This document shows positions 14,931 through 22,866 of a stretch of 59,842 nucleotides of DNA, piece by piece. The notes beneath the pieces were generated by a model, which saw nothing but the letters and a program-made list of their open reading frames with translations, made no database searches and was not told the DNA's origin. The stretch's first letter is position 1; the number at the start of each line of letters is the position of its first letter. The translations under genes and the position numbers were made by a program. This DNA comes from a virus. Location of the stretch: positions 1 through 59,842 of the IMG/VR virus record IMGVR_UViG_3300030109_000604; one strand, written 5' to 3'.

Positions 14931-15797
14931 GATATCCTCATAAGCGTTTCGGCGGTGCTGCCGCCTCATCAGTGCCCTAGCAACAAGGGCAGACACTACT
15001 TGTTCAAACGGGGCCGGTTATTCTTTCCCACCGTAAGGGCTACTTTGTGCAGGCTACCGGGGCTTTAGGCTTGGGCGTTATTCGCCTCATCGTTACCGGA
15101 TCAAAGCCATCGTTCACAAAGCATCGCTAGGCTTGCTAGGCCTGAGTTTCACGGTTAGCTGGAACCTCCTGATCAAAATTTGCGACCTCGTTGCCGCAGG
15201 CATCTTATGGCAGATTGTAATCTTCTTTGCAACCCCTTTATTCAGGAATGTTCCATATTATTTGGGGTCACTATTCCCAGCCTTCTAGCCGGTCACTTGA
15301 TAGGTGACGTATGGCAGCGGGAAACCTTACAGCATGATCTATTCTGCTGAGTCTTTATATATAGGGTCCACACAAGGGGTATCTGAGGGGTCCGGTACAG
15401 CCTAGCCTAGCCGTTAACATGCTCTAAGAAGAATGTCCTTGACATTGGAAAAGTGTAACAAGATCAAGCACTTAGGTACCCACAAAAGAAGTGTGGTCTT
15501 ATTTAGCCTGTAAGTCATTGATATTAAAGGCGGAATCCTGATAGGCCCAAGTCGGAGGCCTCTGGTGGGGTAGGTGCTGAGAACCTCTAATCATGCTCTA
15601 TGGGGCTTAAAATGGACGACAGAGCGTCAAGCACAAAAGCGCCATTGTGGATAACTTTCTGTGGATAACTTTTGGAGGCCAGAATATTGAAGGGGACCGC
15701 TCCGCAGCATATGGTTCGCCGGTTTAGCGAAAACCCTTTTCGCCATTTGGCGCTCCATGCTATAGGGGAGCGGTACACAATAGAGGGGTGTAAGGGT
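14931..15797. other. Divergent 867-base non-coding region, origin candidate
   Basis: No open frame here looks coding on either strand. The region separates the leftward MoxR operon from the rightward packaging genes and must hold both promoters, but I find no convincing pair of boxes: a TTGACA at 15438 lacks a good -10, and a TATATATA at about 15356 lacks a -35. It contains short GCTAGGC/GCCTAGC repeats (15127-15142 and 15399-15411), two DnaA boxes, and a small CGCC/GGCG hairpin before the terminase gene. No tRNA is visible. Confidence 0.7.
15646..15668 (-). promoter_or_regulatory. Two perfect DnaA boxes
   Basis: TGTGGATAA occurs at 15646-15654 and 15660-15668, so both boxes read TTATCCACA on the minus strand, the exact bacterial DnaA consensus, in the same orientation and 14 bases apart. 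They lie in the large divergent gap, which is where a replication origin or a DnaA-controlled promoter would be expected. Confidence 0.75.
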
Positions 15798-16322
15798 ATG
15801 ACTGAAAAGAAGCCGTATCTCACGTTAGTGGACGGGTCACTGGTACAGCAACGCAACGTGAAGCTAACCGCCAAGCAAGCTGGGTTTATCAGGTCTGTTA
15901 TGGGAACCGACGACAACGGGAAACCGAACACGCTATCGCAAGCGTACCGGGACAACTATGATTGTTCCAACATGACGGATAAGACTGTTCACGAGAAAGC
16001 CAGCAAGCTAGCTGCGCAGGACAAGATAGCGGCAAGGCTTAGGGCCTTAGAGCAGCAAAAGGATGACACTGCGCTGCGCTCCGCGCACTCGCGCCTGGAA
16101 TTCATTCTTGAGCGCCTTGAGATAGAAGCGCTAGGCCAAGGGGACGACAGTAACAGCGCCAGCCGGGTCCGTGCCTTGGAGCTACTTGGCAAACTGGCGC
16201 ACGGCGGCGGTTCTCTGTTTCAGGAGCGCATTGCAACTGAGGATACGCGGGACAGCGGCGCGATACGTGAGGAACTCGAACAGCGCTTGTCCCGCCTACT
16301 GGCAGGGAACAGCGCAGAATAA
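15798..16322 (+). CDS. Terminase small subunit
   Basis: The 174-residue protein shows the small-terminase pattern: LTAKQAGFI, then a TLSQAYRDNYD helix, a TVHEKASKLAAQDKIAARL helix-turn-helix, and later SRVRALELLGKLA before a charged tail. It would recognise phage DNA and hand it to the large subunit. The ATG at 15798 (GAGGGG upstream) is preferred over an earlier in-frame ATG near the DnaA boxes because the extra residues lack coding character. The large terminase gene lies 2.6 kb away, with small genes in between. Confidence 0.75.
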   Translation: MTEKKPYLTLVDGSLVQQRNVKLTAKQAGFIRSVMGTDDNGKPNTLSQAYRDNYDCSNMTDKTVHEKASKLAAQDKIAARLRALEQQKDDTALRSAHSRLEFILERLEIEALGQGDDSNSASRVRALELLGKLAHGGGSLFQERIATEDTRDSGAIREELEQRLSRLLAGNSAE

Positions 16323-16624
16323 GCCCCCACCCCTCCCCTTGTGCCGTACCGCTCCCCACCTACCCGGCACTATCAGCCTGCGTTGCGGAGTGCATGGCGC
16401 GACCGACCGACCTGAGCGGCCCGGCGCTACCCGTGACCTGCCCGGGCCCGGGCCCCGGACCCTTGATCGGGACCGCTCCCGGCTAGGGGTACCCACCCCC
16501 GGCCCCCCCTGGACCGAGCAAGCTACCCCACCACCACCACAGGCTAATCCCCACGAACAATTACCCTCCTTTGATACTTCTTAGGGACCCCTCCCTTTGT
16601 TCTTCTTCAGGACTCCTTTAAGAG
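16323..16624. other. GC-rich non-coding spacer after terS
   Basis: About 300 bases of strongly C- and G-biased sequence without a coding frame I trust. It holds a 14-base perfect palindrome (16440-16453) and several CCCC runs. Being next to the small terminase gene it could hold a packaging (pac or cos) site or a terminator, but neither can be shown. Confidence 0.5.
16440..16453. repeat. 14-base perfect palindrome
   Basis: GCCCGGGCCCGGGC reads the same on both strands and contains two overlapping CCCGGG units. More GGCCCC/CCGG sequence follows. It is the most symmetric site in the terS-adjacent spacer. Confidence 0.85.
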
Positions 16625-16653
16625 TTGACCCCCTACCCCCTTTTTTGTACAAT
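16625..16653 (+). promoter_or_regulatory. Strong sigma70-like promoter
   Basis: TTGACC (16625-16630), a 17-base spacer and TACAAT (16648-16653) match the consensus at 5 of 6 positions in each box. Transcription would start near 16660, just before a GGAGG ribosome site and the ATG at 16672. It is the best promoter in the window and probably drives the methyltransferase and packaging genes. Confidence 0.75.
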
Positions 16654-16671
16654 GGTTCCATGGAGGTTGAT

Positions 16672-17100
16672 ATGAACAGAATGATTTTTCTAGTACCGGT
16701 ACTACTCTCTACGTTAGTACCTACTATTGTATTATCTAAAGAATGTACCCGTACTAACTCTAGTACAGATACTAAATTAGAACTTGTACCTAAGTTAGTA
16801 CCTATGGTACCTAAGGTACCTAGCAGGCCGCTGGAGAAGAAAGAACTGATTAAAGGTAAGCGGTATCTTTCTTTAAACTGCGATGTGCCTAAAGACATCC
16901 GTGATCAAATTCGGAATAGGTATAAGATGACCCCTGTGTGGTGGGGTCTAAATGATCACGACAATACCTATCTCGTTCATCGTAATCCGAAGACAAACAA
17001 CTGGGTGATGTTCGCTGCGTTTAAGAGTGGCGCTATTTGTGTTGTTGGCACGGGGCCTACAGGTGCCCTTGTTGATGTGAAGAGCGGCGAGATCCATTGA
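16672..17100 (+). CDS. Secreted or periplasmic unknown protein (142 aa)
   Basis: An N-terminal signal peptide is clear: a short basic start, the hydrophobic stretch MIFLVPVLLSTLVPTIVL, then SKE. The next 30 residues are rich in Leu-Val-Pro repeats (LVPKLVPMVPKVP). The mature domain (about 55-142) is beta-rich with a PVWWGLNDHDNTYLVHR segment and three cysteines in the mature part. I do not recognise a family. The gene directly follows the strong promoter, so it is probably made early and in quantity; an exported early phage protein could modify the envelope. The start at 16672 has GGAGG five bases upstream. Confidence 0.65.
   Translation: MNRMIFLVPVLLSTLVPTIVLSKECTRTNSSTDTKLELVPKLVPMVPKVPSRPLEKKELIKGKRYLSLNCDVPKDIRDQIRNRYKMTPVWWGLNDHDNTYLVHRNPKTNNWVMFAAFKSGAICVVGTGPTGALVDVKSGEIH
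16693..16819. repeat. Cluster of ten GTAC sites
   Basis: GTAC occurs ten times in 127 bases (starting at 16693, 16699, 16717, 16745, 16751, 16763, 16786, 16798, 16807 and 16816); chance would give about one in 256 positions. Seven sit in one codon phase and three in another, so protein sequence alone does not explain them. An eleventh lies in the promoter at 16647. Confidence 0.9.
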
Positions 17101-17378
17101 CGGACGATAACATTACGGCGCTCCTGACGGAGCGTGAGAAGACACACGGCGATGCAGCCAGCACGTTTTCCCTTGCGGGGGATTTGATTACGACGCTGTT
17201 GGCGCATCGTGAGGGGCCGATCAAGCCGCACGAGTTTGCTATCGTAAATATCCTGCATAAGATCGCCCGGATATCCTGTGGCAGTTACCACAAGGATCAC
17301 TGGGATGATATTAAAGGCTATGCAGATCTTGGGGAGAAGTTCCACAAGGAGTTGACAGAAACCTGTCAAGGGGGGTAG
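17097..17378 (+). CDS. DUF6378-like phage protein (93 aa)
   Basis: The protein reads EREKTHGD near the start, a long central helix, then ILHKIARI and a DHWDDIKGYADLG motif near the end. This matches the small phage family DUF6378, whose layout resembles MazG-like nucleotide pyrophosphohydrolases, though activity is not shown. The start is a TTG whose last two bases are the first two of the preceding TGA stop; no ATG is available. It is co-transcribed with the secreted protein. Confidence 0.6.
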   Translation: MTDDNITALLTEREKTHGDAASTFSLAGDLITTLLAHREGPIKPHEFAIVNILHKIARISCGSYHKDHWDDIKGYADLGEKFHKELTETCQGG

Positions 17379-17462
17379 AAGTTGTATGTTCGCCGTATAG
17401 TGTGTATTGATCATGGTGACGATACAAGACTTTGTGGTGAGTGGAATCTCTCGACCTCCCCT

Positions 17463-17504
17463 ATTGGGCCTCGCCGTTTTCTCCCTGTTACGGCGGGGCC
17501 TAAT
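17463..17504 (+). terminator. 15-bp hairpin before the methyltransferase
   Basis: Bases 17463-17477 pair with 17490-17504 through a 12-base loop, with two G-U pairs as the only imperfections. It ends in TAAT and lies only 9 bases before the AGGAGG ribosome site of the methyltransferase. It may end transcription or act as an attenuator controlling the methyltransferase and the packaging genes. Confidence 0.6.
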
Positions 17505-17518
17505 TACTAGGAGGTTGT

Positions 17519-18013
17519 ATGAGAAAGATGCACGACAACTACCCGACGCCGATGAGTATCGTTCACGAACTTGTCAAGCGGTGGGCAAAAGAGGGTATGA
17601 TCTTTTGGGAACCGTGTTCTGGAGACGGCAGGATAGCCGAAGTGTTAAAGACCAAAGGGTGTCGGACAATGACAACCGATATCTCTATGGGTCAGAACTT
17701 CTTCGACTACCAGAGGGGCATCTGTCCCAACGTGATAACGAACCCGCCGTTCAAAGACATTCGGCCTTTTATTGATCATGCTTTCGCTATCGGTGTTCAC
17801 AGTATGGCGCTCGTCTGTCCTGAAAGGCTTTGGGCTTGTAAGAAAGGGCGCGAGCAGTTTATGCGCCACAGACCTACAAGGTTTGCGAATATGGATTGGC
17901 GCGAAGACTATTTGCAGAAAGGCGGCTCACCGGATCGGGCGCTGGCTGTAGCGATGTGGGACACGCCCCATTCAGAAACTTGTTCCTATGAAGTCTGGAC
18001 AAGGACAGAGTAA
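17519..18013 (+). CDS. DNA adenine methyltransferase, short form
   Basis: The 164-residue protein has the SAM-binding motif EPCSGDGR (31-38), an acidic TTDIS strand end (D54) and the catalytic NPPF (75-78), the pattern of N6-adenine methyltransferases. It is about half the usual size and has no obvious target-recognition domain, like several orphan phage enzymes. It could protect phage DNA from host restriction or mark it for replication control. A strong AGGAGG ribosome site precedes the ATG, and a hairpin lies just upstream. No restriction endonuclease is nearby. Confidence 0.8.
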   Translation: MRKMHDNYPTPMSIVHELVKRWAKEGMIFWEPCSGDGRIAEVLKTKGCRTMTTDISMGQNFFDYQRGICPNVITNPPFKDIRPFIDHAFAIGVHSMALVCPERLWACKKGREQFMRHRPTRFANMDWREDYLQKGGSPDRALAVAMWDTPHSETCSYEVWTRTE

Positions 18014-18261
18014 TGATTACTTACCGTGGCGAAAAGTTTAGCGGGTACAACAAACCCAAACGCACGCCCGGTAAGAACAAGAAGTTTGCCGTGTTGGCAA
18101 AGCAGGGCAAAGAGGTGAAGCTGGTTCGGTTTGGTGATCCAAACATGAAGATCAAGAAGGACCAGCCGAAGCGGAGAAAAAGTTTCAGGGCGCGTCACGG
18201 ATGTGACAGCAGGCCTCCCAGCAAACTCAGTGCCCGTTACTGGTCCTGTAAGAAGTGGTAG
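18013..18261 (+). CDS. Small basic protein, marine-virus family (82 aa)
   Basis: Lysine-rich protein with a KFAVLAKQGKEVKLVRFGDPNMKIKKD-type core (the GDPNM motif is central) and an ARYWSCKKW ending. From memory this family recurs in cyanophages, other marine phages and even giant viruses, always without known function. Its ATG overlaps the methyltransferase stop. It is the first of four small basic genes before the large terminase. The strong positive charge suggests DNA contact, perhaps during packaging. Confidence 0.65.
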   Translation: MITYRGEKFSGYNKPKRTPGKNKKFAVLAKQGKEVKLVRFGDPNMKIKKDQPKRRKSFRARHGCDSRPPSKLSARYWSCKKW

Positions 18262-18267
18262 GGTAAG

Positions 18268-18444
18268 ATGGCGAAGGGCGTTCCTCATTATTTCCGAGAT
18301 GGAACCAAGCATACTGGGGGTATGCACAAGATGCCCAACGGTGAGATGCACAGTGGCGCCCGTCACACAAACAACAGCAAAAAACTTTTTCATTTTGCTG
18401 ATCTTTCAGCAACCGCAAAAAAGAAAGCGAAGAGTAAAAAGTAA
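18268..18444 (+). CDS. Small basic protein (58 aa)
   Basis: This short gene begins MAKGVPHYFRDGT, contains two similar HKMPNGEMHSGARH-type turns, and ends in a run of lysines. Such proteins recur in marine phages next to terminase genes. Its TAA stop shares a base with the ATG of the next gene. It starts six bases after the preceding stop with GGGTAAG as a weak ribosome site. Function unknown; the charge points to nucleic-acid binding. Confidence 0.65.
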   Translation: MAKGVPHYFRDGTKHTGGMHKMPNGEMHSGARHTNNSKKLFHFADLSATAKKKAKSKK

Positions 18445-18653
18445 TGGCTAAGTTGTGTGCCAAAGGGAAAGCTGCCGCCAAACGTAAGTTTGATGTGTAC
18501 CCTTCGGCTTATGCGAATATGTACGCAAGTGCCGTATGTAGTGGCAAGGTCAAGCCCGGCGGGAAAAAGAAAAAGGAAGCGGGTGGATCTGTTGGCCGGG
18601 GATGTGGCATCACGCGCAAGGGTGCCGGGGCCGTTATGAGAGTCACGGCATGA
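18444..18653 (+). CDS. Small basic protein, DUF5872-like (69 aa)
   Basis: The core KGKAAAKRKFDVYPSAYAN is a very recognisable motif (I associate it with DUF5872) found in marine phages and giant viruses. The rest is glycine- and lysine-rich (GGKKKKEAGG). It overlaps its upstream neighbour by one base and its downstream neighbour by four. The role is unknown; the conserved company of these small proteins suggests they act together. Confidence 0.65.
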   Translation: MAKLCAKGKAAAKRKFDVYPSAYANMYASAVCSGKVKPGGKKKKEAGGSVGRGCGITRKGAGAVMRVTA

Positions 18654-18904
18654 GCCTCCGTAAGTGGGTGGATGAACAGTGGGTGGACATAGGTGCGCCT
18701 AAGAAAAACGGGAAGTACCAGCCTTGTGGCAGGAAGTCCTCCTCATCAAGTAAGCGTAAATATCCGAAGTGTGTTCCGCTTGCTAAGGCAAAACGAATGT
18801 CGTCTTCGCAGAAGAAAAGCGCTGTGTCGCGTAAGCGAGCTAAGGCGCAGGGCGTAAAGGGAAAGCCAACAATGGTTTCAACTTTCGCTAAGAAGAAGAA
18901 GTAG
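18650..18904 (+). CDS. Small basic protein before terL (84 aa)
   Basis: The product starts MSLRKWVDEQWVDIGAPKKNGKY, has a CGRK and a YPKCVPLAKA motif that could bind metal with two cysteines, and ends in KPTMVSTFAKKKK. It is another family common in marine phages beside terminase genes. The ATG at 18650 overlaps the preceding stop; an upstream in-frame ATG would overlap the previous gene by 50 bases. The terminase gene follows immediately. Confidence 0.65.
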   Translation: MSLRKWVDEQWVDIGAPKKNGKYQPCGRKSSSSSKRKYPKCVPLAKAKRMSSSQKKSAVSRKRAKAQGVKGKPTMVSTFAKKKK

Positions 18905-20401
18905 ATGCAGACTCTAGCTGCCCTTCAGTCTCAGATAAGCCAACTGCCCTATCACGAGCAGTGTGAACTCTTAGAACTGATGGAGAAGCTGGAGACAGCA
19001 AAGACACGGGAAGCAAGCCAGACGGACTTTCTTGCATTTGTCAAAGCAGTATGGCCTGCCTTCATTGAGGGCAAACACCACAAGACAATGGCTGAAGCCT
19101 TTGAGCGCGTAGCCGAAGGCAAGCTAAAACGCTTGATCGTCAATATGCCTCCTCGACATACAAAGTCTGAGTTTGCTTCCTACCTGTTACCCGCTTGGTT
19201 CTTAGGGAAGACGCCGGAAAAGAAAGTTATCCAGACAGCGCATACCGCAGAATTAGCTGTAGGCTTTGGACGTAAGGTTCGTAACCTGTTTGGCGATCAG
19301 AGCTTCAAGGATATTTTTCCCGGCTCGCAGTTGCAGTCGGACAGTAAAGCAGCGGGACGCTGGAACACCAACAAAGGTGGTGAGTATTTTGCTATCGGTG
19401 TTGGTGGTGCGGTTACCGGTAAAGGCGCAGATGTTCTGATCATTGACGATCCTCACTCAGAACAGGATGCGGCCCAAGGGCAGTATCATCCTGAAGTCTT
19501 TGACCGTGTGTATGAGTGGTACACATCCGGTCCTCGCCAGCGACTACAGCCCGGAGGGGCCATCATCGTGGTGATGACCCGCTGGAGTAAGCGGGACCTG
19601 ACCGGGAAGATTATAGATAACTCTGTGAAGCGGGCAGGTTCTGATGAGTGGGAGGTGATTGAACTCCCGGCCATTATGCCCTCAGGTAATCCGCTGTGGC
19701 CCGAATACTGGGGCATTAAAGAGTTAGAGGCCTTGCGCTCAGAACTTCCGTTATCGAAGTGGTCAGCGCAGTATCAGCAAGATCCAACCTCAGAAGAGGG
19801 AGCGCTGATTAAGAGGGAGTGGTGGCAGGAGTGGAAGGGCAAGCACCCGCCTCCCTGCGAGTTTGTTATTCAAAGCTGGGACACGGCGTTTCTTAAAACG
19901 GAAAGGTCGGACTACTCAGCTTGCACAACGTGGGGCGTTTTCTTTAATGAGGAAGAAGACGCTATGCACATTATTCTTTTGGATGCTTTTAAGGAGCGCA
20001 TGGAGTTTCCAGAGCTTAAGAAGCGTGCATACGAGATGTGGCAGGAAGTTGAACCTGATGCGTTTCTGGTAGAAGGTAAGGCCTCCGGGATGCCTTTGGT
20101 GTTTGAACTTCGACAGATGGGAATACCTGTGTCGGAGTATGTCCCATCAAGGGGAAACGACAAGATTGCCCGCGTAAACTCTGTGGCAGATATGTTTGCA
20201 TCGGGTATGGTCTGGGCACCGATGACACGGTGGGCTGAAGAAGTTATTGAAGAGTTTGCTGCGTTTCCCGCTGGGGATCACGATGACCTTGTGGACAGTT
20301 CAACGCAGGCTTTAATGCGATTTAGACAAGGCGGCTTCATCCGTAATCCTACTGATGAAGAAGACGAATGGATGCCACCTCGTTATGCGGAGTATTATTA
20401 A
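18905..20401 (+). CDS. Terminase large subunit
   Basis: The 498-residue packaging motor has an ATPase domain with the Walker A variant PPRHTKSE (about 81-88) and Walker B VLIIDDPHSEQD, and a RNase H-like nuclease domain with acidic residues in QSWDTAF, LVEGKASG and DHDDLVDS near the C-terminus. It pumps DNA into the head through the portal and cuts it. It begins on the base after the previous stop and ends overlapping the portal start by one base. The length is typical. Confidence 0.95.
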   Translation: MQTLAALQSQISQLPYHEQCELLELMEKLETAKTREASQTDFLAFVKAVWPAFIEGKHHKTMAEAFERVAEGKLKRLIVNMPPRHTKSEFASYLLPAWFLGKTPEKKVIQTAHTAELAVGFGRKVRNLFGDQSFKDIFPGSQLQSDSKAAGRWNTNKGGEYFAIGVGGAVTGKGADVLIIDDPHSEQDAAQGQYHPEVFDRVYEWYTSGPRQRLQPGGAIIVVMTRWSKRDLTGKIIDNSVKRAGSDEWEVIELPAIMPSGNPLWPEYWGIKELEALRSELPLSKWSAQYQQDPTSEEGALIKREWWQEWKGKHPPPCEFVIQSWDTAFLKTERSDYSACTTWGVFFNEEEDAMHIILLDAFKERMEFPELKKRAYEMWQEVEPDAFLVEGKASGMPLVFELRQMGIPVSEYVPSRGNDKIARVNSVADMFASGMVWAPMTRWAEEVIEEFAAFPAGDHDDLVDSSTQALMRFRQGGFIRNPTDEEDEWMPPRYAEYY

Positions 20402-22866
20402 TGGCAATTGATAAGGCCCTATCAGGATCGGGAACGCCGATGGAAGAGGGCGATGCTGTAGAGATTGAGATCGTCAATCCCGAGGCAATGTCTATACAAA
20501 CGCCAGATGGTGGTGTGGTTATCGACTTCGATCCCGAAGCCGAAGATCTTATTGAGCATGGCTCTAATCTTGCTGAGTACATTGATGAAAGCGAATTAGG
20601 CTCTATCAAGTCTGAGCTCATGGGCGCGTTTGAGGCAGACCGGGCTTCACGCAGTGAGTGGGAAGAAACTTATATCAAGGGCCTTGATCTTTTAGGTCTA
20701 AAGATTGAAGAGCGAACAACGCCGTGGCCGGGGGCGTGCGGGGTGTTCCACCCGGTATTGTCAGAAGCGGTTATCCGTTTTCAGGCGCAGTCAATTATGG
20801 AGACGTTCCCTGCAAAGGGGCCGGTTCGCACTCAGATTATCGGAGACCTGACCGAAGAAAAAGAAGCTCAGGCTATTCGTGTTCAGACCGAGATGAACTA
20901 CCAGCTTACGGAAGGGATGCCTGACTACCGAAGCGAGCATGAGAATATGTTGTTCGCTCTGCCGCTAGCGGGGAGTGCTTTCAAAAAAGTTTACTATGAC
21001 GCCGACATGGAGCGGCCAACCGCTGTGTTTGTTCCTGCGGAAGATATGGTTGTTGCTTATGGGGCCAGCGATCTTCTGAGTTGTGGGCGCTATACCCACG
21101 TAATGAAGAAGACAAAGAACGAGGTCCGTAAGCTACAGGTTGCAGGGTTCTATAGGGATATTGATCTTGGCAACCCGTCTCCTGACTACACCAAGGTGCA
21201 GGAGCAGTACAATTCTTTGCAGGGCGAGCGGCCTGACTTTGAGTATGATGATCGTTACACGCTTCTTGAGTGTCATGTTGATTTGGATCTGGCGGGCTTT
21301 GAAGACGAGCGGGACGGAGAAGAGACCGGCATAGCATTGCCTTATGTGGTGACCATCGACAAGTCATCAGGGAAAGTGCTTTCAATCTATCGGAACTGGG
21401 AAGAGACAGACCCCGTTAAAAAGAAACTGTTACACTTCGTTCACTATAAGTATTTGCCGTCCTTGGGGTTTTATGGCTATGGGCTTATCCATTGCATCGG
21501 CGGGCTGACAAAATCTGCAACATCTATACTCCGACAGCTTGTTGATGCGGGCACTTTGTCCAACCTCCCGGCTGGCTTGAAGTCACGGGGGTTGCGGATT
21601 AAAGGTGATGACAGTCCAATCATGCCGGGCGAGTTCCGGGATGTGGATGTGCCCGGCGGCGCTATTCGGGACAACATTACCTTTATGCCCTACAAAGAAC
21701 CCAGTGGGGTTCTTTACCAGTTGCTGGGGAACATTGTAGAGGAAGGCAGAAGGTTTGCTTCGCTGGCTGATATGAAGATCAGCGACATGAACAACGAAGC
21801 CCCCGTGGGCACTACTCTTGCCATCATAGAGCGTGGCATGAAAGTTATGTCTGCGGTTCAGGCTAGGCTTCACGCGTCAATGCGCAAAGAGTTTGGTATT
21901 CTTGCCAGCTTGATTAAGACGTATCTTCCTGCGCAGTACGCCTACGAAACCGGCTCCGTAAGGGCTGAAGATTTTGATGACCGCGTAGACATCATTCCGG
22001 TGTCTGACCCGAACGCGACGACAATGGCGCAGCGGGTCATGCAGTATCAGGCCGCGTTACAGTTAGCCGCACAGGCTCCGCAAATGTACAATCTGCCTGA
22101 GCTTCATCGTCAGATGCTGATGACTATGGGGCTTCAAGACGTTGATAAGATTGTTCCTGACACTGACGACATGAAGCCGACAGACCCTGTTACAGAGAAC
22201 GAAAACATTATCAATGGCAAACCCGTCAAGGCTTTCTCGTATCAAGATCACAAGGCCCACATTACTGTTCACATGAACGCTTTGCAGGACCCCAAGATCA
22301 TGCAGCTTGTTTCTCAGTCTCCACAAGCAGGAGCTATCCAAGCCGCAGCAGAGACACACATACGCGAACACTTAGCGTTTGAGTATCGTAACGAGATTGA
22401 GCAGCAGATGGGCGTGCCGCTTCCGCCAGAAGGTGAGCCGTTACCACGAGACGTAGAAAAAGAACTGGCTATGTTGTTGGCTCAGGCTTCAACCAAGTTG
22501 CTACAAAAAGATCAGGCAGAGGCCCAACAGAAACAAGCCATGGAGCAGGCTCAAGATCCAATCGTCCAGCAGGCTCAGGAAGAGCTTAACATTCGACGGA
22601 TGGAAGTTGAACGGAAGGCTCAGGCAGACAAGATGAAAGCTGACGTGGAAATGGACAAAGCAGAAATGCTTGATGCCCGTGAGCGTGAAAGAATTGAATC
22701 TAACGAGCGTATCACTGGTGCGCAGATTGGGGCAAAGATTGCCAGCGAGGTCTTGGAGGGAGAGATCGAAGGCGTTCAACTGGCAGAAAAGGAAAAGATG
22801 GAGGGAGCTAGGCTTGGTGTCGAAATAGCCAAGGCGGTTCTAAACAATGAAGGGAGCAAAGACTAA
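20401..22866 (+). CDS. Portal protein
   Basis: At 821 residues this is a large podovirus-type portal. The N-terminus carries an acidic leader, then the portal core with RTTPWPGACGVFHPVLSEAVIRF-type and FALPLAGSAFKKVYYD-type segments. The C-terminal 150 residues are a long charged coiled coil rich in Gln and Glu (about 690-800), perhaps the barrel that reaches into the head. The start at 20401 overlaps the terminase stop; an ATG 33 bases upstream has no separate ribosome site. It is the DNA gate and head-tail junction. Confidence 0.9.
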   Translation: MAIDKALSGSGTPMEEGDAVEIEIVNPEAMSIQTPDGGVVIDFDPEAEDLIEHGSNLAEYIDESELGSIKSELMGAFEADRASRSEWEETYIKGLDLLGLKIEERTTPWPGACGVFHPVLSEAVIRFQAQSIMETFPAKGPVRTQIIGDLTEEKEAQAIRVQTEMNYQLTEGMPDYRSEHENMLFALPLAGSAFKKVYYDADMERPTAVFVPAEDMVVAYGASDLLSCGRYTHVMKKTKNEVRKLQVAGFYRDIDLGNPSPDYTKVQEQYNSLQGERPDFEYDDRYTLLECHVDLDLAGFEDERDGEETGIALPYVVTIDKSSGKVLSIYRNWEETDPVKKKLLHFVHYKYLPSLGFYGYGLIHCIGGLTKSATSILRQLVDAGTLSNLPAGLKSRGLRIKGDDSPIMPGEFRDVDVPGGAIRDNITFMPYKEPSGVLYQLLGNIVEEGRRFASLADMKISDMNNEAPVGTTLAIIERGMKVMSAVQARLHASMRKEFGILASLIKTYLPAQYAYETGSVRAEDFDDRVDIIPVSDPNATTMAQRVMQYQAALQLAAQAPQMYNLPELHRQMLMTMGLQDVDKIVPDTDDMKPTDPVTENENIINGKPVKAFSYQDHKAHITVHMNALQDPKIMQLVSQSPQAGAIQAAAETHIREHLAFEYRNEIEQQMGVPLPPEGEPLPRDVEKELAMLLAQASTKLLQKDQAEAQQKQAMEQAQDPIVQQAQEELNIRRMEVERKAQADKMKADVEMDKAEMLDARERERIESNERITGAQIGAKIASEVLEGEIEGVQLAEKEKMEGARLGVEIAKAVLNNEGSKD

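Noticed and set aside
15438-15466. Promoter starting with TTGACA in the divergent gap
   Set aside because: The -35 box is perfect but no acceptable -10 box lies 16-18 bases downstream.
14931-15797. tRNA or known small RNA in the divergent gap
   Set aside because: No cloverleaf with a TTCGA-type loop and no recognised riboswitch core could be found by eye.
16171-16584. Open frames in the GC-rich spacer after terS
   Set aside because: High GC lowers stop frequency; the products are Pro/Arg/Gly-rich without motif or ribosome site.
17407-17775. Open frame over the hairpin and the methyltransferase start
   Set aside because: It runs through the 15-bp stem and lies out of frame with the methyltransferase motifs; composition is not protein-like.
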